Notes under the pieces: generated by a model
Databases searched by the model: none
What the model was told of the DNA's origin: nothing
Seen by the model: the letters and a program-made list of their open reading frames with translations, nothing else
In this document: in pieces, positions 1-10,127 of the stretch
Layout of the letters: the number at the start of each line of letters is the position of its first letter
Position numbering within the stretch: position 1 is the first letter of the stretch
Assembly (NCBI RefSeq): GCF_013284245.2
Contig: NZ_CP085876.1
Span: forward strand, 2,525,001-2,589,000
Direction of reading: 5' to 3'
Source: Brevibacillus sp. DP1.3A
Lineage (GTDB): Bacteria; Bacillota; Bacilli; Brevibacillales; Brevibacillaceae
DNA length: 64,000 bases
Made by a program: the position numbers and the translations under genes

Positions 1-1683
1 CCGCAGGGCATGACGGTCATTGTGGCTGACCCGCAAACGGGTGAGGTATTGGCGATGGGCAACCGCTCGCAGTTTAATCCGAATACATACTACAACGGGA
101 TTGATAATTACAATAACCATGCTGTCACCACAATGTTTGAGCCGGGCTCTACGTTTAAGATTATTACTCTTGCGGCAGCGATTGAAGAAAAAATGTTTAA
201 TCAGAATGAAACCTATCAATCAGGTGCTTATACCATCAAGGGGCAGATTCCGATCCGTGACCACAACAATGGTGCCGGTTGGGGAACCATCACCTTTTTG
301 GAAGGGGTTCAGCGATCCAGTAACGTATTGTTCGCGAAGTTGGGGTATGAACGTTTGAAGCTGGAAGGTCTGAAGAAATACTTCAAAAAATTCGGGATGG
401 GTGAAAAAACCGGAATTGAGCTTCCTTACGAGAAAAAAGGAAGTCTGATCAACCTGGAAAAACCTCGCTCACCACGTGACTGGGCTGCAACAACGTATGG
501 ACAAGCAGCGACGGTCACGGCGATCCAGCAGATTGCCGCTGTAGGGGCAATCGCGAATGGAGGAGAGCTTCTAAAACCTCATATTGTAAAAGAAAAGCGT
601 GATCCTCACACTGGAGCAGTCGTCAATCGCACGCAACGTGAGGTTGTGGAGCGGGTTGTAAGTGAAGCGACTGCGCAACAAACACGAGACATTTTGGGTA
701 AGGTTGTCTCAGAGAAGCCCGGGACTGGTACACTATATCAGATCGAAGGGTACCAAGTAGCAGGAAAGACGGGAACTGCACAAAAATATGATCCCAACAC
801 AGGGAAAATCATGGATGGCCGTTACGTTGTTTCTTTCATCGGTTTTGCGCCAAAAGACAACCCGAAGCTGTTGGTTTATGTCGTCATTGACGATCCGCAA
901 ACAGATGCATGGTATGCATTGTGGGGCCAGATGATGCTCGCTCCCATGTTTACAACCATCATGGAACGCAGCCTGCAATATTTGCAGCAGCAGCCTGATT
1001 TGTCGGTAGGCAAGAATAAACAGAATGAAAAGCCGACGTCGAAAAAAGAAGCCCAGGCAGCACTGGCATCCTCACCTGCTACACCGAAGACATTGCCTAA
1101 GTTTGAAGGGATGTCCACGACAGCCGCGCAATTGCGAGCGAAGCAGGACAATTTGACGGTCACAGTAGCCGGGACAGGTACGAAAATCGTTAAACAGTAC
1201 CCGGAAGCGTATGATCAGGTCGTTCCAGGTGAACAGATCATCCTTGTAACAGACAGGGTCAAAGGAACAAAGATGCCTGACTTCAAAGGAAAATCATTGC
1301 GGGACGTCATGGAGTTCAGCTCTTTGATCAATCTCGCAATGAAATCGACTGGAACTGGCTTCGTCACCCAACAAAGCATTCCTCCGGGAACGGTGCTCCA
1401 GGGTACAGAGTTGCTTCAGGTGACGCTGCAATCCGTGTCGGAACCATCTGTACCGACAACACCTCCTCCAGGTCAGGAGGGCAGCACAGTGCCTGCTACA
1501 ACGACGCCAAGCAATACGGCGCCGGATGCTACTACAAATCCAACAGGTGGAAATAATCCGGCTCCGCCATCTTCCGGTCAGCAAACTGGGCAAGGCGGTG
1601 CAGCACAGCCGCCAGCATCTGGACAGACACCTCCTCCTGACAATCCAGGAGACCAATCAACACAAACACCGACAACTCCATAG
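1..1683 (+). CDS. pbpB: Penicillin-binding protein 2B, C-terminal part (cut by window edge)
   Basis: Class B penicillin-binding protein, the membrane-anchored DD-transpeptidase that cross-links septal peptidoglycan together with a SEDS glycosyltransferase. The reading frame is open from base 1, so the N-terminal anchor and dimerisation domain lie outside the window. Transpeptidase motifs appear in order: STFK in FEPGSTFKII, the SxN motif SSN in QRSSNVLF, and KTGTA in VAGKTGTAQKY. Two PASTA repeats follow, beginning LPKFEGMS and MPDFKGKS, and then a Pro/Thr/Gly/Gln-rich tail of about 80 residues, probably disordered in the wall. It heads the division cluster directly upstream of spoVD, as in Bacillus. 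Two PASTA domains fit PBP2B rather than SpoVD, which has one. The Pro-rich extension is longer than I expect for the family. Confidence 0.93.
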   Translation, partial: PQGMTVIVADPQTGEVLAMGNRSQFNPNTYYNGIDNYNNHAVTTMFEPGSTFKIITLAAAIEEKMFNQNETYQSGAYTIKGQIPIRDHNNGAGWGTITFLEGVQRSSNVLFAKLGYERLKLEGLKKYFKKFGMGEKTGIELPYEKKGSLINLEKPRSPRDWAATTYGQAATVTAIQQIAAVGAIANGGELLKPHIVKEKRDPHTGAVVNRTQREVVERVVSEATAQQTRDILGKVVSEKPGTGTLYQIEGYQVAGKTGTAQKYDPNTGKIMDGRYVVSFIGFAPKDNPKLLVYVVIDDPQTDAWYALWGQMMLAPMFTTIMERSLQYLQQQPDLSVGKNKQNEKPTSKKEAQAALASSPATPKTLPKFEGMSTTAAQLRAKQDNLTVTVAGTGTKIVKQYPEAYDQVVPGEQIILVTDRVKGTKMPDFKGKSLRDVMEFSSLINLAMKSTGTGFVTQQSIPPGTVLQGTELLQVTLQSVSEPSVPTTPPPGQEGSTVPATTTPSNTAPDATTNPTGGNNPAPPSSGQQTGQGGAAQPPASGQTPPPDNPGDQSTQTPTTP

Positions 1684-1691
1684 TTCTAACT

Positions 1692-1743
1692 AGTCCCCCC
1701 TGCGAATAAGGTTAAGAAGAGACAACCTATTTGAGGGGGGACT
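1692..1743 (+). promoter_or_regulatory. Long hairpin covering the spoVD ribosome binding site
   Basis: AGTCCCCCC at 1692-1700 is perfectly complementary to GGGGGGACT at 1735-1743, and the inner AATAAGGTT (1705-1713) pairs with AACCTATT (1724-1731) with one bulged base. The 3' strand contains the G-run that is the only good Shine-Dalgarno sequence for the spoVD TTG start at 1748. No T-run follows, so it is not a classical terminator. I infer that the fold limits spoVD translation on read-through mRNA from pbpB. Confidence 0.6.
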
Positions 1744-1747
1744 CGCT

Positions 1748-3676
1748 TTGCGGGTATCCAATGCTACTGTACGCCGTCGCATTTTTATCATCTTGATTGT
1801 AGGAGTTGTTTTGTATTCGGCACTTGTCACCCGTTTGGGTTATGTTCAATTGATAGAAGGACCGAAACTCTCGCAAATGTCTGATGAACTGCTCAAGCGG
1901 GAAATTAAGTTTCAACCCAATCGCGGTCGCATTCTAGACAGAAGCGGCAATGAGCTCGTGACGAATATGACCGTCCCCACACTGGTATCGGTAGGGGCGC
2001 AAATCAAAGACCCTAAAGAAACAGCGAGACAGCTCGCCGTCATTTTGGAGCGAAAAGAAGAAGATGTATTTCGTGCCATTACGAAAAAAGAAATGAGCAA
2101 CAACCAGATTCCAGGTGGAAGAAAATTGTCTGTTGAAAAGGCAAGAAAAATACAAGAACTGAATTTGCCAGGTATATACTTGGCAGGGGATACGAAGCGT
2201 TTTTACCCGAACGGTAATATGGCAGCCCATATTCTTGGGTTCACAGGCATTGACAATCAAGGGCTGACAGGGCTTGAAAAAATTTACGATCCCTTCTTGA
2301 TGGGGACTGAGGGACATATCTCATTTCCGTCAGATGCCAAAGGGCGCGTACTGCCAGGTGGAACCGAAGACTACGTAGCACCCGTGAATGGTATGGACAT
2401 GTATTTAACACTCGACAGTACCATCCAATCGTTTATCGAACGCGAGCTGGATCAGGCGGTGGTCGCTTATCAGCCTGATGATGTTCTGGCGATCGCCATG
2501 AATCCAAAGACAGGAGAAATATTGGGGATGGGAAGTCGCCCGACTTTTCAACCGGATGCGTACAGAGACTATCCTTCAGAGGTGTACAATAGAAATCTCC
2601 CTATCTGGAAAACATACGAGCCTGGTTCCACATTCAAGATTGTGACACTGGCAGCCGCTTTAAACGAAGGGGTCATCAATCTGAATGAAGGCTTTTACGA
2701 TCCGGGATTCATAAACGTGGCCGGTAAGCGATTGCGTTGCTGGAAGCGGCAGGGGCATGGACAGGAAACGATGCTGGAAGTGGTTGAGAATTCTTGTAAC
2801 CCTGGCTTCGTTACGATGGGCCAGCGACTGCAAAAAGAACGACTTTTTGACTACATCAAAAAATTTGGCTTCGGACAAAAGACAGGGATCGATTTGATTG
2901 GCGAAGAAAACGGGTTGTTATTCAACTTGAATAAAGTGGGACCGGTAGAACTGGGGACGACTTCTTTCGGTCAAGGGGTATCGGTAACGCCAATTCAACA
3001 AATGGCTGCAGTCTCAGCCGCTATCAATGGGGGCAAACTTATGAAGCCGTTTGTCGCCAAAGAATGGCGGGATAGTGTGACACACGATGTCGTAGCGAGG
3101 ACCTTGCCGACAGAAGTTCGACAGGTGATTACCGCGGAGACCTCAGCGAAGGTTCGGCATGCGCTGGAAAGTGTGGTTGCTCAAGGAACGGGTAATAAGG
3201 CATATATCGAAGGATATCGGGTAGGAGGAAAGACGGGAACTGCGCAAAAAGTAAAAAATGGCCGTTATATGGATGGGGAATACATCGTGTCGTTTATCGG
3301 ATTTGCGCCGGCTGATGATCCACAGATCGTCGTATATTTCGCCGTAGACAATCCGAAAGCACTGGCGTTTGGTGGATTGATTGCCGCTCCGAGTGTAAAA
3401 AGTATCATGGAATCCTCCCTTCAACATTTGAATGTACCGAAACGAAAAGATGGCATCCCCAAGGAAATTAACAAAGCACTTGGAGAAAGGGCGCCAATCG
3501 AAGTACCAAACATGGTCGGACAATCCATGAGAGACGTAGTGACAACATATGATACTCTGCCGCTAGTCGTTTCAGGTAAAGGTCAGTACGTCATCCAGCA
3601 GTCCCCTGCTCCCGGAGTAAAAATTGATGAGGGCGGAAAAATTCGCATATACCTTGGTGACAAATTGACCAATTAG
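1748..3676 (+). CDS. spoVD: Stage V sporulation protein D (SpoVD)
   Basis: Sporulation-specific class B penicillin-binding protein that cross-links spore cortex peptidoglycan on the outer forespore membrane, working with SpoVE. A TTG start at 1748 follows a GGGGGG ribosome binding site. Residues about 11-30 form the single membrane anchor, followed by the dimerisation domain (RGRILDRSG). Catalytic motifs: STFK with nucleophile Ser294, SCN in ENSCNPGF, and KTGTA in GGKTGTAQK. One C-terminal PASTA domain starts near VPNMVGQSM. The length (642 aa) and the single PASTA domain match Bacillus SpoVD. It lies 64 bp after pbpB, and its ribosome binding site is inside a strong hairpin, suggesting expression separate from pbpB. 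Confidence 0.93.
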   Translation: MRVSNATVRRRIFIILIVGVVLYSALVTRLGYVQLIEGPKLSQMSDELLKREIKFQPNRGRILDRSGNELVTNMTVPTLVSVGAQIKDPKETARQLAVILERKEEDVFRAITKKEMSNNQIPGGRKLSVEKARKIQELNLPGIYLAGDTKRFYPNGNMAAHILGFTGIDNQGLTGLEKIYDPFLMGTEGHISFPSDAKGRVLPGGTEDYVAPVNGMDMYLTLDSTIQSFIERELDQAVVAYQPDDVLAIAMNPKTGEILGMGSRPTFQPDAYRDYPSEVYNRNLPIWKTYEPGSTFKIVTLAAALNEGVINLNEGFYDPGFINVAGKRLRCWKRQGHGQETMLEVVENSCNPGFVTMGQRLQKERLFDYIKKFGFGQKTGIDLIGEENGLLFNLNKVGPVELGTTSFGQGVSVTPIQQMAAVSAAINGGKLMKPFVAKEWRDSVTHDVVARTLPTEVRQVITAETSAKVRHALESVVAQGTGNKAYIEGYRVGGKTGTAQKVKNGRYMDGEYIVSFIGFAPADDPQIVVYFAVDNPKALAFGGLIAAPSVKSIMESSLQHLNVPKRKDGIPKEINKALGERAPIEVPNMVGQSMRDVVTTYDTLPLVVSGKGQYVIQQSPAPGVKIDEGGKIRIYLGDKLTN

Positions 3677-3828
3677 CTATAAAATGAGATTTCGAAGGCG
3701 GAGGGGAGTAGGCTTGTCTACGTTCGCTCTGCCTTTGTTCGTCAAGACTGCGCCTAAATGTACGGCGTAGCCAAGTACAAATGTTCAAATTTCTGTCTAT
3801 ACTAGTTGGAGAATGGGGTGCCTGTTTC

Positions 3829-5307
3829 ATGTTTCTACGGGATCTGCTCATGCCTTTGTTGCCAGTAACGGTTTCGGGGGATGACAGCATGGAGATTACG
3901 GGTTTGACAGCAGACTCGCGCCAGGTAAAGCCCGGCTACTTGTTTGTCTGTCTGACTGGATATACCGTGGATGGACATACGTTCGCGGCCCAGGCGGTGA
4001 AGGATGGTGCCGTTGCCGTGTTATCCGAACAAGATCTGGACGTGCCAGCGACTATTGTCAAAGTACCGGATACCCGGCGGGCAATGGCTATGCTGGCTGA
4101 TCGTATTTTCGGATCTCCTACGAAAGAAGTAAAAGTCATTGGCGTAACGGGGACAAATGGCAAGACGACCACTACGCATTTGATCGACAAAATTTTGAGC
4201 GATCAAAGCAAGCAAACAGGCTTAATCGGGACGATCCATATGAGAATTGGAGACGTAACGGAGGAAGTCAAAAATACGACTCCGGATGCCATAGATTTGC
4301 AAAGAAGCTTTCGTCGCATGTGCGATGTAAACACAGACTATGCGATTATTGAGGTTTCCTCTCATGCATTGGAGCTGGGAAGAGTCCGCGGTTGCGAAAT
4401 TCATACAGCGGTTTTCACCAACCTGACGCAGGATCACCTCGACTATCATAAAACGATGGAAAACTATCGCTACGCCAAATCATTGTTGTTTTCCCAGCTG
4501 GGCAACGGCTATGACACAGACCGTTTAAAAACGGCTGTACTGAATGCGGATGATGAGGCGTCCGAATTATATGCTACCGTTACACCGGCGCGAGTCATTA
4601 CATACGGCATAGATCAACCAGCAGATGTAAGGGCAAAACAAATCGAAATCACCAGTAAAGGAACTTCTTTTACAGTCGAAAGCTTTGCTGGTAGTGCGCG
4701 TCTGAACTTGAAGCTGATGGGAAAGTTCAATGTGTATAACGCTTTGGCAGCCATCGCGGTTACACTCGCAGAAGGTATTCCACTAGAAGCGATCAAAGCG
4801 AGCCTGGAAGAGGTAGCGGGCGTAAATGGGCGATTTGAAGCAGTAGATGCTGGTCAGCCGTTTGCGGTACTCGTCGACTACTCCCACACACCAGACAGCT
4901 TGGAAAATGCCTTGATGACCGTCAAGGAATTTGCCCGTGGCAACGTATTTTGCATTGTTGGTTGCGGAGGCGACAGAGATCGAACCAAACGCCCAATCAT
5001 GGCGCAAATTGCAACGAAATATGCTGATCTGACCGTCTTAACATCAGATAATCCGCGTTCGGAGGAGCCGCAGGCGATTCTCGATGACATGCTGGCTGGC
5101 TTGTCGGAAGTGGCACCTGATCGTTATGCGGCACTGACAGACCGACGCGAAGCAATTGCGCATGCAGTTTCGCTTGCAAAGCCGGACGATGTGATCTTGA
5201 TCGCCGGAAAAGGACACGAAACGTATCAAATTATAAAAGACCAGGTGTTGCCCTTCGATGACCGTGAAGTTGCGCGCGAAGCGATTGCCCGGTACAACCA
5301 AGAATAA
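3829..5307 (+). CDS. murE: UDP-MurNAc-L-Ala-D-Glu:meso-diaminopimelate ligase MurE
   Basis: Cytoplasmic Mur ligase adding the third stem-peptide residue to UDP-MurNAc-dipeptide with ATP. The P-loop is GVTGTNGKTTTTH, and the C-terminal DNPR motif (TSDNPRSEE) is the signature that selects meso-diaminopimelate over lysine, so the wall is mDAP type. I chose the ATG at 3829 (492 aa, starting MFLRDLLM), preceded by GGGGTG at 3815-3820. An in-frame ATG at 3781 would add 16 residues without a good ribosome binding site. The gene follows spoVD after 152 bp and precedes mraY, the usual order. Confidence 0.94.
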   Translation: MFLRDLLMPLLPVTVSGDDSMEITGLTADSRQVKPGYLFVCLTGYTVDGHTFAAQAVKDGAVAVLSEQDLDVPATIVKVPDTRRAMAMLADRIFGSPTKEVKVIGVTGTNGKTTTTHLIDKILSDQSKQTGLIGTIHMRIGDVTEEVKNTTPDAIDLQRSFRRMCDVNTDYAIIEVSSHALELGRVRGCEIHTAVFTNLTQDHLDYHKTMENYRYAKSLLFSQLGNGYDTDRLKTAVLNADDEASELYATVTPARVITYGIDQPADVRAKQIEITSKGTSFTVESFAGSARLNLKLMGKFNVYNALAAIAVTLAEGIPLEAIKASLEEVAGVNGRFEAVDAGQPFAVLVDYSHTPDSLENALMTVKEFARGNVFCIVGCGGDRDRTKRPIMAQIATKYADLTVLTSDNPRSEEPQAILDDMLAGLSEVAPDRYAALTDRREAIAHAVSLAKPDDVILIAGKGHETYQIIKDQVLPFDDREVAREAIARYNQE

Positions 5308-5349
5308 AACAGATGCCACACACTGCATCGAAAGAAAGGAGGCTCGGGC

Positions 5350-6321
5350 ATGTTCGTTGACAACGTCCTAATCGTCACGATCGTCGCTGCGTTTCTCATC
5401 GCCGTACTCATTGGCCCATTGTTTATTCCATTCCTTCGCCGCCTGAAATTTGGGCAGGCAATTCGTGAGGAAGGACCGCAATCCCATTATAAGAAGGCTG
5501 GAACTCCCACAATGGGAGGCACCATCATTCTTTTGGCACTCATATTTACCGTGTTGAAGTTTGCCAATGCGAAAATGGAAATTTACTTCCTGTTATTGGT
5601 GACTCTCGGATACGGTTTAATCGGGTTTCTGGATGATTTCATCAAAATCAAGAAAAAACGCAACCTCGGCTTGACCGCCAAACAGAAGTTTGCAGGTCAG
5701 ATTGTCTTGGCAATCGGCGCTTATATTTTGCTGCTCATGATGGGGCATGACACGTCTATTCATCTGCCAGGTACACCGTGGAAGCTGGAGCTCGGCTATT
5801 TTTACTTCCCATTCCTGTTGTTCCTCTTGGTAGGTACAACGAATGCCGTTAACATCACAGATGGAGTGGATGGACTATTGGCAGGGACGGGAGCCATTGC
5901 TTTTGGTGCTTATGCAATCATCGCATGGTTTGGTCAAGATTATGACACCGCTATTTTTAGTGCGGCTGTTGTAGGTGCGCTACTTGGCTTCCTCGTCTTC
6001 AATGCACATCCGGCACGCGTGTTCATGGGTGATACCGGTTCACTCGGACTTGGTGGAGCACTTGCGGGAATTGCAATCATGACCAAGACGGAATTGCTCT
6101 TGGCTATTATCGGTGGGGTATTTGTTGTCGAGACGCTCTCTGTTATTATGCAGGTAGTCTCCTTTAAGACACGTGGAAAGCGCATTTTCCGTATGAGTCC
6201 CCTGCATCATCATTTTGAATTAACAGGCTGGTCAGAGTGGCGCGTGGTTGTCACGTTCTGGCTCGTTGGTATGTTCTTTGCTGGATTGGGTGTATACCTT
6301 GAGGTGGTGACAATCAGATGA
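5350..6321 (+). CDS. mraY: Phospho-MurNAc-pentapeptide transferase MraY
   Basis: Polytopic membrane enzyme that transfers phospho-MurNAc-pentapeptide from UDP to undecaprenyl phosphate, making lipid I. The 323-aa protein has about ten hydrophobic segments. Family signatures include the Mg-binding loop LGFLDDFIK near residue 95, [10 protein letters not shown], the FMGDTGSL loop and the HHHFE motif near the C-terminus. The ATG is preceded by AAAGGAGG. The stop codon overlaps the murD start by 4 bp, so the two are translationally coupled. Confidence 0.96.
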   Translation: MFVDNVLIVTIVAAFLIAVLIGPLFIPFLRRLKFGQAIREEGPQSHYKKAGTPTMGGTIILLALIFTVLKFANAKMEIYFLLLVTLGYGLIGFLDDFIKIKKKRNLGLTAKQKFAGQIVLAIGAYILLLMMGHDTSIHLPGTPWKLELGYFYFPFLLFLLVGTTNAVNITDGVDGLLAGTGAIAFGAYAIIAWFGQDYDTAIFSAAVVGALLGFLVFNAHPARVFMGDTGSLGLGGALAGIAIMTKTELLLAIIGGVFVVETLSVIMQVVSFKTRGKRIFRMSPLHHHFELTGWSEWRVVVTFWLVGMFFAGLGVYLEVVTIR

Positions 6322-7682
6322 TGCGTTTTCAAGATAAGCATGTCGTCGTTATTGGTATGGCAAAGAGCGGTGTCGCAGTGGCAAAACTGCTACACCGCTT
6401 TGGTGCTCATGTCGTCGTAAATGATAAAAAGCCACGTGAAGAAGCGGTGGGGATAGAAGAGCTGGAATCGTTGGGGATTCCGGTCATTTGCGGCTATCAC
6501 CCAGATGATCTGATTCATGAAGGCGTCTCCTTGGTGGTCAAAAATCCGGGGATTCCGTATGAAGCAGCACCCGTCAAGCAGGCGCAGGCACTAAGCATTC
6601 CTGTTGTGACGGAGGTGGAGCTGGCCTCCCAGATTGCCAAGGCACCGATTATCGGCATTACAGGCTCCAATGGCAAGACGACGACTACTACGCTCGTCGG
6701 ACTGATTTTTAAAGAAGCGGGTCTGGATGCGAAGGTAGGAGGCAACATTGGTACCGTGTTGTGCGGGCTAGCGGAGGAAGCTGGTCCCGACGAATGGCTT
6801 GTTGCCGAATTGAGTAGCTTCCAACTGATGGGGACGAGGGAATTCCGCCCTCATATCGGTGTTTTGCTCAATCTGTATCCTGCACATCTCGATTACCATC
6901 ACACAATGGAAGAGTATTTGGCAGCCAAACTGAAAATGTTTGCGAACCAAACGGCAGATGACGCAGCTATTTTGCCATATGACCAACCAGAGATTGTAGA
7001 AAAATGCAAAGACCTCCCTTCAGCTATCTACTACTTTAGCAAGAGTCAAGAGGTACCAAAGGGAGCTTTTATCAAGGATGGTTTGATCTTGTTTGCGGAT
7101 GGGAATGGGAATACAGAGCCAATCGTGGCGATAGCGGACATTACTGTTCCTCATCTGGACAACGCTCTGGCAGCGATTCTAGTTGCGAAGCTCGCGGGCG
7201 CGGACAAGCAATCGATTATTCAAGTTCTTACTACCTTCCCAGGGGTAGAGCACCGGATGGAGTTCGTGGATTCGATTCGCGGTGTCAAATACTTCAATGA
7301 TTCAAAAGCGACTAACCCGGAAGCGGCATCGCGCGCCTTGCAAGCATGCAAGGAGCCGGTCGTATGGATTTGCGGCGGGCTCGATCGTGGTGTTGATTTT
7401 CGGGAACTGCTACCTGTAATCCAAGGTCGGGTAAAAGTAGTCATCGCTCTCGGGCAAACGGCTCCGATTTTACTGGAACGTGCTCAGGAAGCAGGGATTA
7501 ATGAGCGTATCCATGTCGATACTGTGGAAAAAGCCGTTCTTGCTGCTTCCCAGTTAGCCGAATCAGGTGATGTGGTCTTACTGAGCCCTGCTTGTGCGAG
7601 TTGGGACATGTTTCCTTCGTTTGAGACAAGGGGGAGCATGTTTAAGGACGGCGTGCATAGACTTAAAACAAGCCTAGCATAA
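6318..7682 (+). CDS. murD: UDP-N-acetylmuramoylalanine-D-glutamate ligase MurD
   Basis: Cytoplasmic ATP-dependent ligase adding D-glutamate to UDP-MurNAc-L-Ala. The N-terminal Rossmann-like UDP-binding domain begins [13 protein letters not shown], and the P-loop [13 protein letters not shown] sits near residue 115. The central domain contains [10 protein letters not shown], and the C-terminal domain contains [13 protein letters not shown] and GGLDRGVDF. The 454-aa length is normal. The start overlaps the mraY stop, so the two genes share a transcript. Confidence 0.96.
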   Translation: MMRFQDKHVVVIGMAKSGVAVAKLLHRFGAHVVVNDKKPREEAVGIEELESLGIPVICGYHPDDLIHEGVSLVVKNPGIPYEAAPVKQAQALSIPVVTEVELASQIAKAPIIGITGSNGKTTTTTLVGLIFKEAGLDAKVGGNIGTVLCGLAEEAGPDEWLVAELSSFQLMGTREFRPHIGVLLNLYPAHLDYHHTMEEYLAAKLKMFANQTADDAAILPYDQPEIVEKCKDLPSAIYYFSKSQEVPKGAFIKDGLILFADGNGNTEPIVAIADITVPHLDNALAAILVAKLAGADKQSIIQVLTTFPGVEHRMEFVDSIRGVKYFNDSKATNPEAASRALQACKEPVVWICGGLDRGVDFRELLPVIQGRVKVVIALGQTAPILLERAQEAGINERIHVDTVEKAVLAASQLAESGDVVLLSPACASWDMFPSFETRGSMFKDGVHRLKTSLA

Positions 7683-7747
7683 CGTCCCACTGTACCATCA
7701 AGAATATGACAAAAGCGGGACGGCATGAGAAAGGATGACCTGGCACA

Positions 7748-8842
7748 ATGAGCAAGGTACGCTCTGCCCCCGACTTCGTAATTATTTTTGCAACACTTTT
7801 TTTATTGGGAATTGGCATCGTGATGGTGTACAGCGCCAGCGCGATCGTGGCGCAAAAGCCGCCATTTTCTGATCCGTATTTTTTTGCCAAGCGGCAACTG
7901 ATCTTCGCTCTGTTAGGGATTACATCCATGTACATTACGATGAATATCGACTACTGGGTGTGGAAGCAATGGGCCAAGCCAGGGTATTTGATGAGCATCG
8001 GTTTGTTGATTCTGGTTCTGATCATCGGGATTGAAGTAAATGGCTCGAAAAGCTGGCTTGGTTTTGGAGCTTTTGGAATTCAACCAGGTGAATTTGCAAA
8101 GCTTGGCGTCGTTGCATTCTTGGCGAGGTGGCTCGCAGATAATCAGAAGCAAATTGTCTTGTTCCGAAAAGGTCTTATGCCTGCCTTGGGAATCCCAGTT
8201 CTTTGTTTTGGTTTGATCATGCTGCAACCGGATTTGGGCACAGGAACGGTTTTGATGGGAACAGCAGTTATCATGATTTTTGCGTCAGGTGCGCGGATCA
8301 GTCATTTTGTCGGATTAGGAATGATCGGAGTTGTTGGCTTCATCGGCTTGGTTTTGTCAGCACCTTATCGAATCAAAAGGATTACGTCCTTCCTCGATCC
8401 GTGGTCTGACCCGCTCAATACTGGCTATCAAATCATCCAATCCCTTTACGCAATAGGTCCCGGCGGCTTGTTGGGTCTTGGGCTAGGGCAAAGCAGACAG
8501 AAGCATCTGTATCTGCCTGAGCCTTACAATGATTTTATTTTCTCGATTGTCGCGGAGGAGCTTGGCTTTATCGGAGGCACGCTCATTCTCCTGCTTTTCC
8601 TCCTCTTGTTGTGGAGGGGAATGCGGACAGCGATTACGGCTCCAGATTTATTCGGAAGCCTACTTGCGCTAGGGATCATCGGCATGATAGCCATCCAGGT
8701 GGTCATCAATATTGGTGTTGTGACAGGGATGTTTCCAGTGACAGGAATCACGTTGCCGTTCTTAAGCTACGGTGGTTCATCGTTGACACTGATGCTCACG
8801 GGTGTAGGTGTTTTGTTGAACATCTCTCGTTTTTCTCGATAA
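7748..8842 (+). CDS. spoVE: SEDS peptidoglycan glycosyltransferase SpoVE/FtsW
   Basis: Ten-helix SEDS (shape, elongation, division, sporulation) glycosyltransferase that polymerises lipid II together with a class B PBP. Signatures include VMVYSASAI in the first helix, LQPDLGTG, and the C-terminal FLSYGGSSL block. The 364-aa length and the position between murD and murG match Bacillus spoVE, whose partner is SpoVD, encoded upstream here. Whether it acts in sporulation only or also as the divisional FtsW cannot be read from the sequence. Confidence 0.88.
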   Translation: MSKVRSAPDFVIIFATLFLLGIGIVMVYSASAIVAQKPPFSDPYFFAKRQLIFALLGITSMYITMNIDYWVWKQWAKPGYLMSIGLLILVLIIGIEVNGSKSWLGFGAFGIQPGEFAKLGVVAFLARWLADNQKQIVLFRKGLMPALGIPVLCFGLIMLQPDLGTGTVLMGTAVIMIFASGARISHFVGLGMIGVVGFIGLVLSAPYRIKRITSFLDPWSDPLNTGYQIIQSLYAIGPGGLLGLGLGQSRQKHLYLPEPYNDFIFSIVAEELGFIGGTLILLLFLLLLWRGMRTAITAPDLFGSLLALGIIGMIAIQVVINIGVVTGMFPVTGITLPFLSYGGSSLTLMLTGVGVLLNISRFSR

Positions 8843-8921
8843 TAGAAACCTCAACAGGGAGTACGCAATAAGCGAGTAAATCAGCCTATTGCTACTCCTT
8901 CTCAAAAAAGGGTGTGAACGT

Positions 8922-10025
8922 ATGCGTGTCGTCTTAACAGGCGGTGGCACAGGTGGACATATTTATCCGGCGCTTGCGGTGGCGAGGGAAGTTTCTCGCC
9001 AAAATCCGCAGGCTGCCTTTTTGTATATTGGCAGTAAAAAAGGCTTGGAAGCAGGTTTGGTTCCGAAATCAAATATTCCTTTCCAATCTGTGGAAATTAG
9101 CGGGTTGAAGCGCAAGCTGTCGTTGGACAACCTGAAGACCTTGTGGAAATTCGTCCGAGCCGTTGGTGATGCCAAGAAAATGTTGCGCGAATTCAAACCG
9201 GATGTCGTAATTGGGACAGGTGGCTACGTATGTGGTCCAGTCGTATATGCAGCATCTCGCTTGGGAATCCCGACTCTCATCCATGAGCAAAACGTAGTGC
9301 CGGGCTTGACCAACAAGTTTCTTTCTCGTTCAGCTACACGGGTGGCCGTTTCGTTCAAAGAATCGCTTGCCCATTTCCCCCCTTCTAAAACAGTACTGAC
9401 CGGCAACCCGCGTGCTACGGAAGTCATGCACGGTAATGCAGAGGCGGGGCGTAGCTTTTTGGGCGTGGACAACAACAAAAAAATCGTCCTGATCTTTGGT
9501 GGCAGCAGGGGAGCACGCGCAATAAATGAGGCAGTGCTTTCGGTTGTTACGCAGTTGGGCAAATATGCCGATACTCATTTTGTATATGTGACAGGCGACG
9601 TTCATTTTGAAACGATTTCGGCACAGCTTCGTGAACTGGGAACACTTCCAAGTAACATTTCTGTGCTTCCTTTCGTCCATAATATGCCGGATGTTTTGGC
9701 GGCGACGCATGTATTGGTTGGTCGTGCAGGGGCATCTACCTTGGCAGAAATAACGGCACTAGGTGTGCCTTCGATCTTGATTCCGTCCCCGTACGTCACG
9801 AACAACCATCAAGAGAAAAATGCAAGGGGATTGGAACGCGTAGGGGCAGCTCATGTCATCGTAGAGCGGGAGCTCACCGGAGAGAGCTTGCTACTTTCCT
9901 TGGAAAATATCCTTGCCAATCCAGCGAAATGGGAAGAGATGAAAAACAGTTCACTTTCATTGGGAATGCCGCAAGCTGCGACGGAGATTGTCCGTCAATT
10001 AGAGGCGATTACACGAAAAAAATGA
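8922..10025 (+). CDS. murG: Lipid II synthase MurG
   Basis: Peripheral membrane GT-B glycosyltransferase that adds GlcNAc from UDP-GlcNAc to lipid I. The start at 8922 puts the donor-fold loop VVLTGGGTGGHIYPAL at the N-terminus behind AGGGTGTG; an in-frame TTG further upstream lacks a ribosome binding site. Other conserved pieces are IGTGGYVCGP, HEQN, GGSRGA and the UDP-binding region GRAGASTLAEI. Length is 367 aa, standard for the family. It sits between spoVE and murB in the wall-synthesis operon. Confidence 0.95.
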   Translation: MRVVLTGGGTGGHIYPALAVAREVSRQNPQAAFLYIGSKKGLEAGLVPKSNIPFQSVEISGLKRKLSLDNLKTLWKFVRAVGDAKKMLREFKPDVVIGTGGYVCGPVVYAASRLGIPTLIHEQNVVPGLTNKFLSRSATRVAVSFKESLAHFPPSKTVLTGNPRATEVMHGNAEAGRSFLGVDNNKKIVLIFGGSRGARAINEAVLSVVTQLGKYADTHFVYVTGDVHFETISAQLRELGTLPSNISVLPFVHNMPDVLAATHVLVGRAGASTLAEITALGVPSILIPSPYVTNNHQEKNARGLERVGAAHVIVERELTGESLLLSLENILANPAKWEEMKNSSLSLGMPQAATEIVRQLEAITRKK

Positions 10026-10127
10026 TCAGATGGGCGATTGTCACGCCGATCTGGGCGAACGCATAGTATGGAGCAAACACGTGAGAAGACTAGGTCCGAC
10101 CTAGCAAACGTATCAGGAGGTTCACAA

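Noticed and set aside
3768..3828. Separate promoter for murE (TATACT at 3798-3803)
   Set aside because: No -35 at the right distance; murE may simply be read from upstream.
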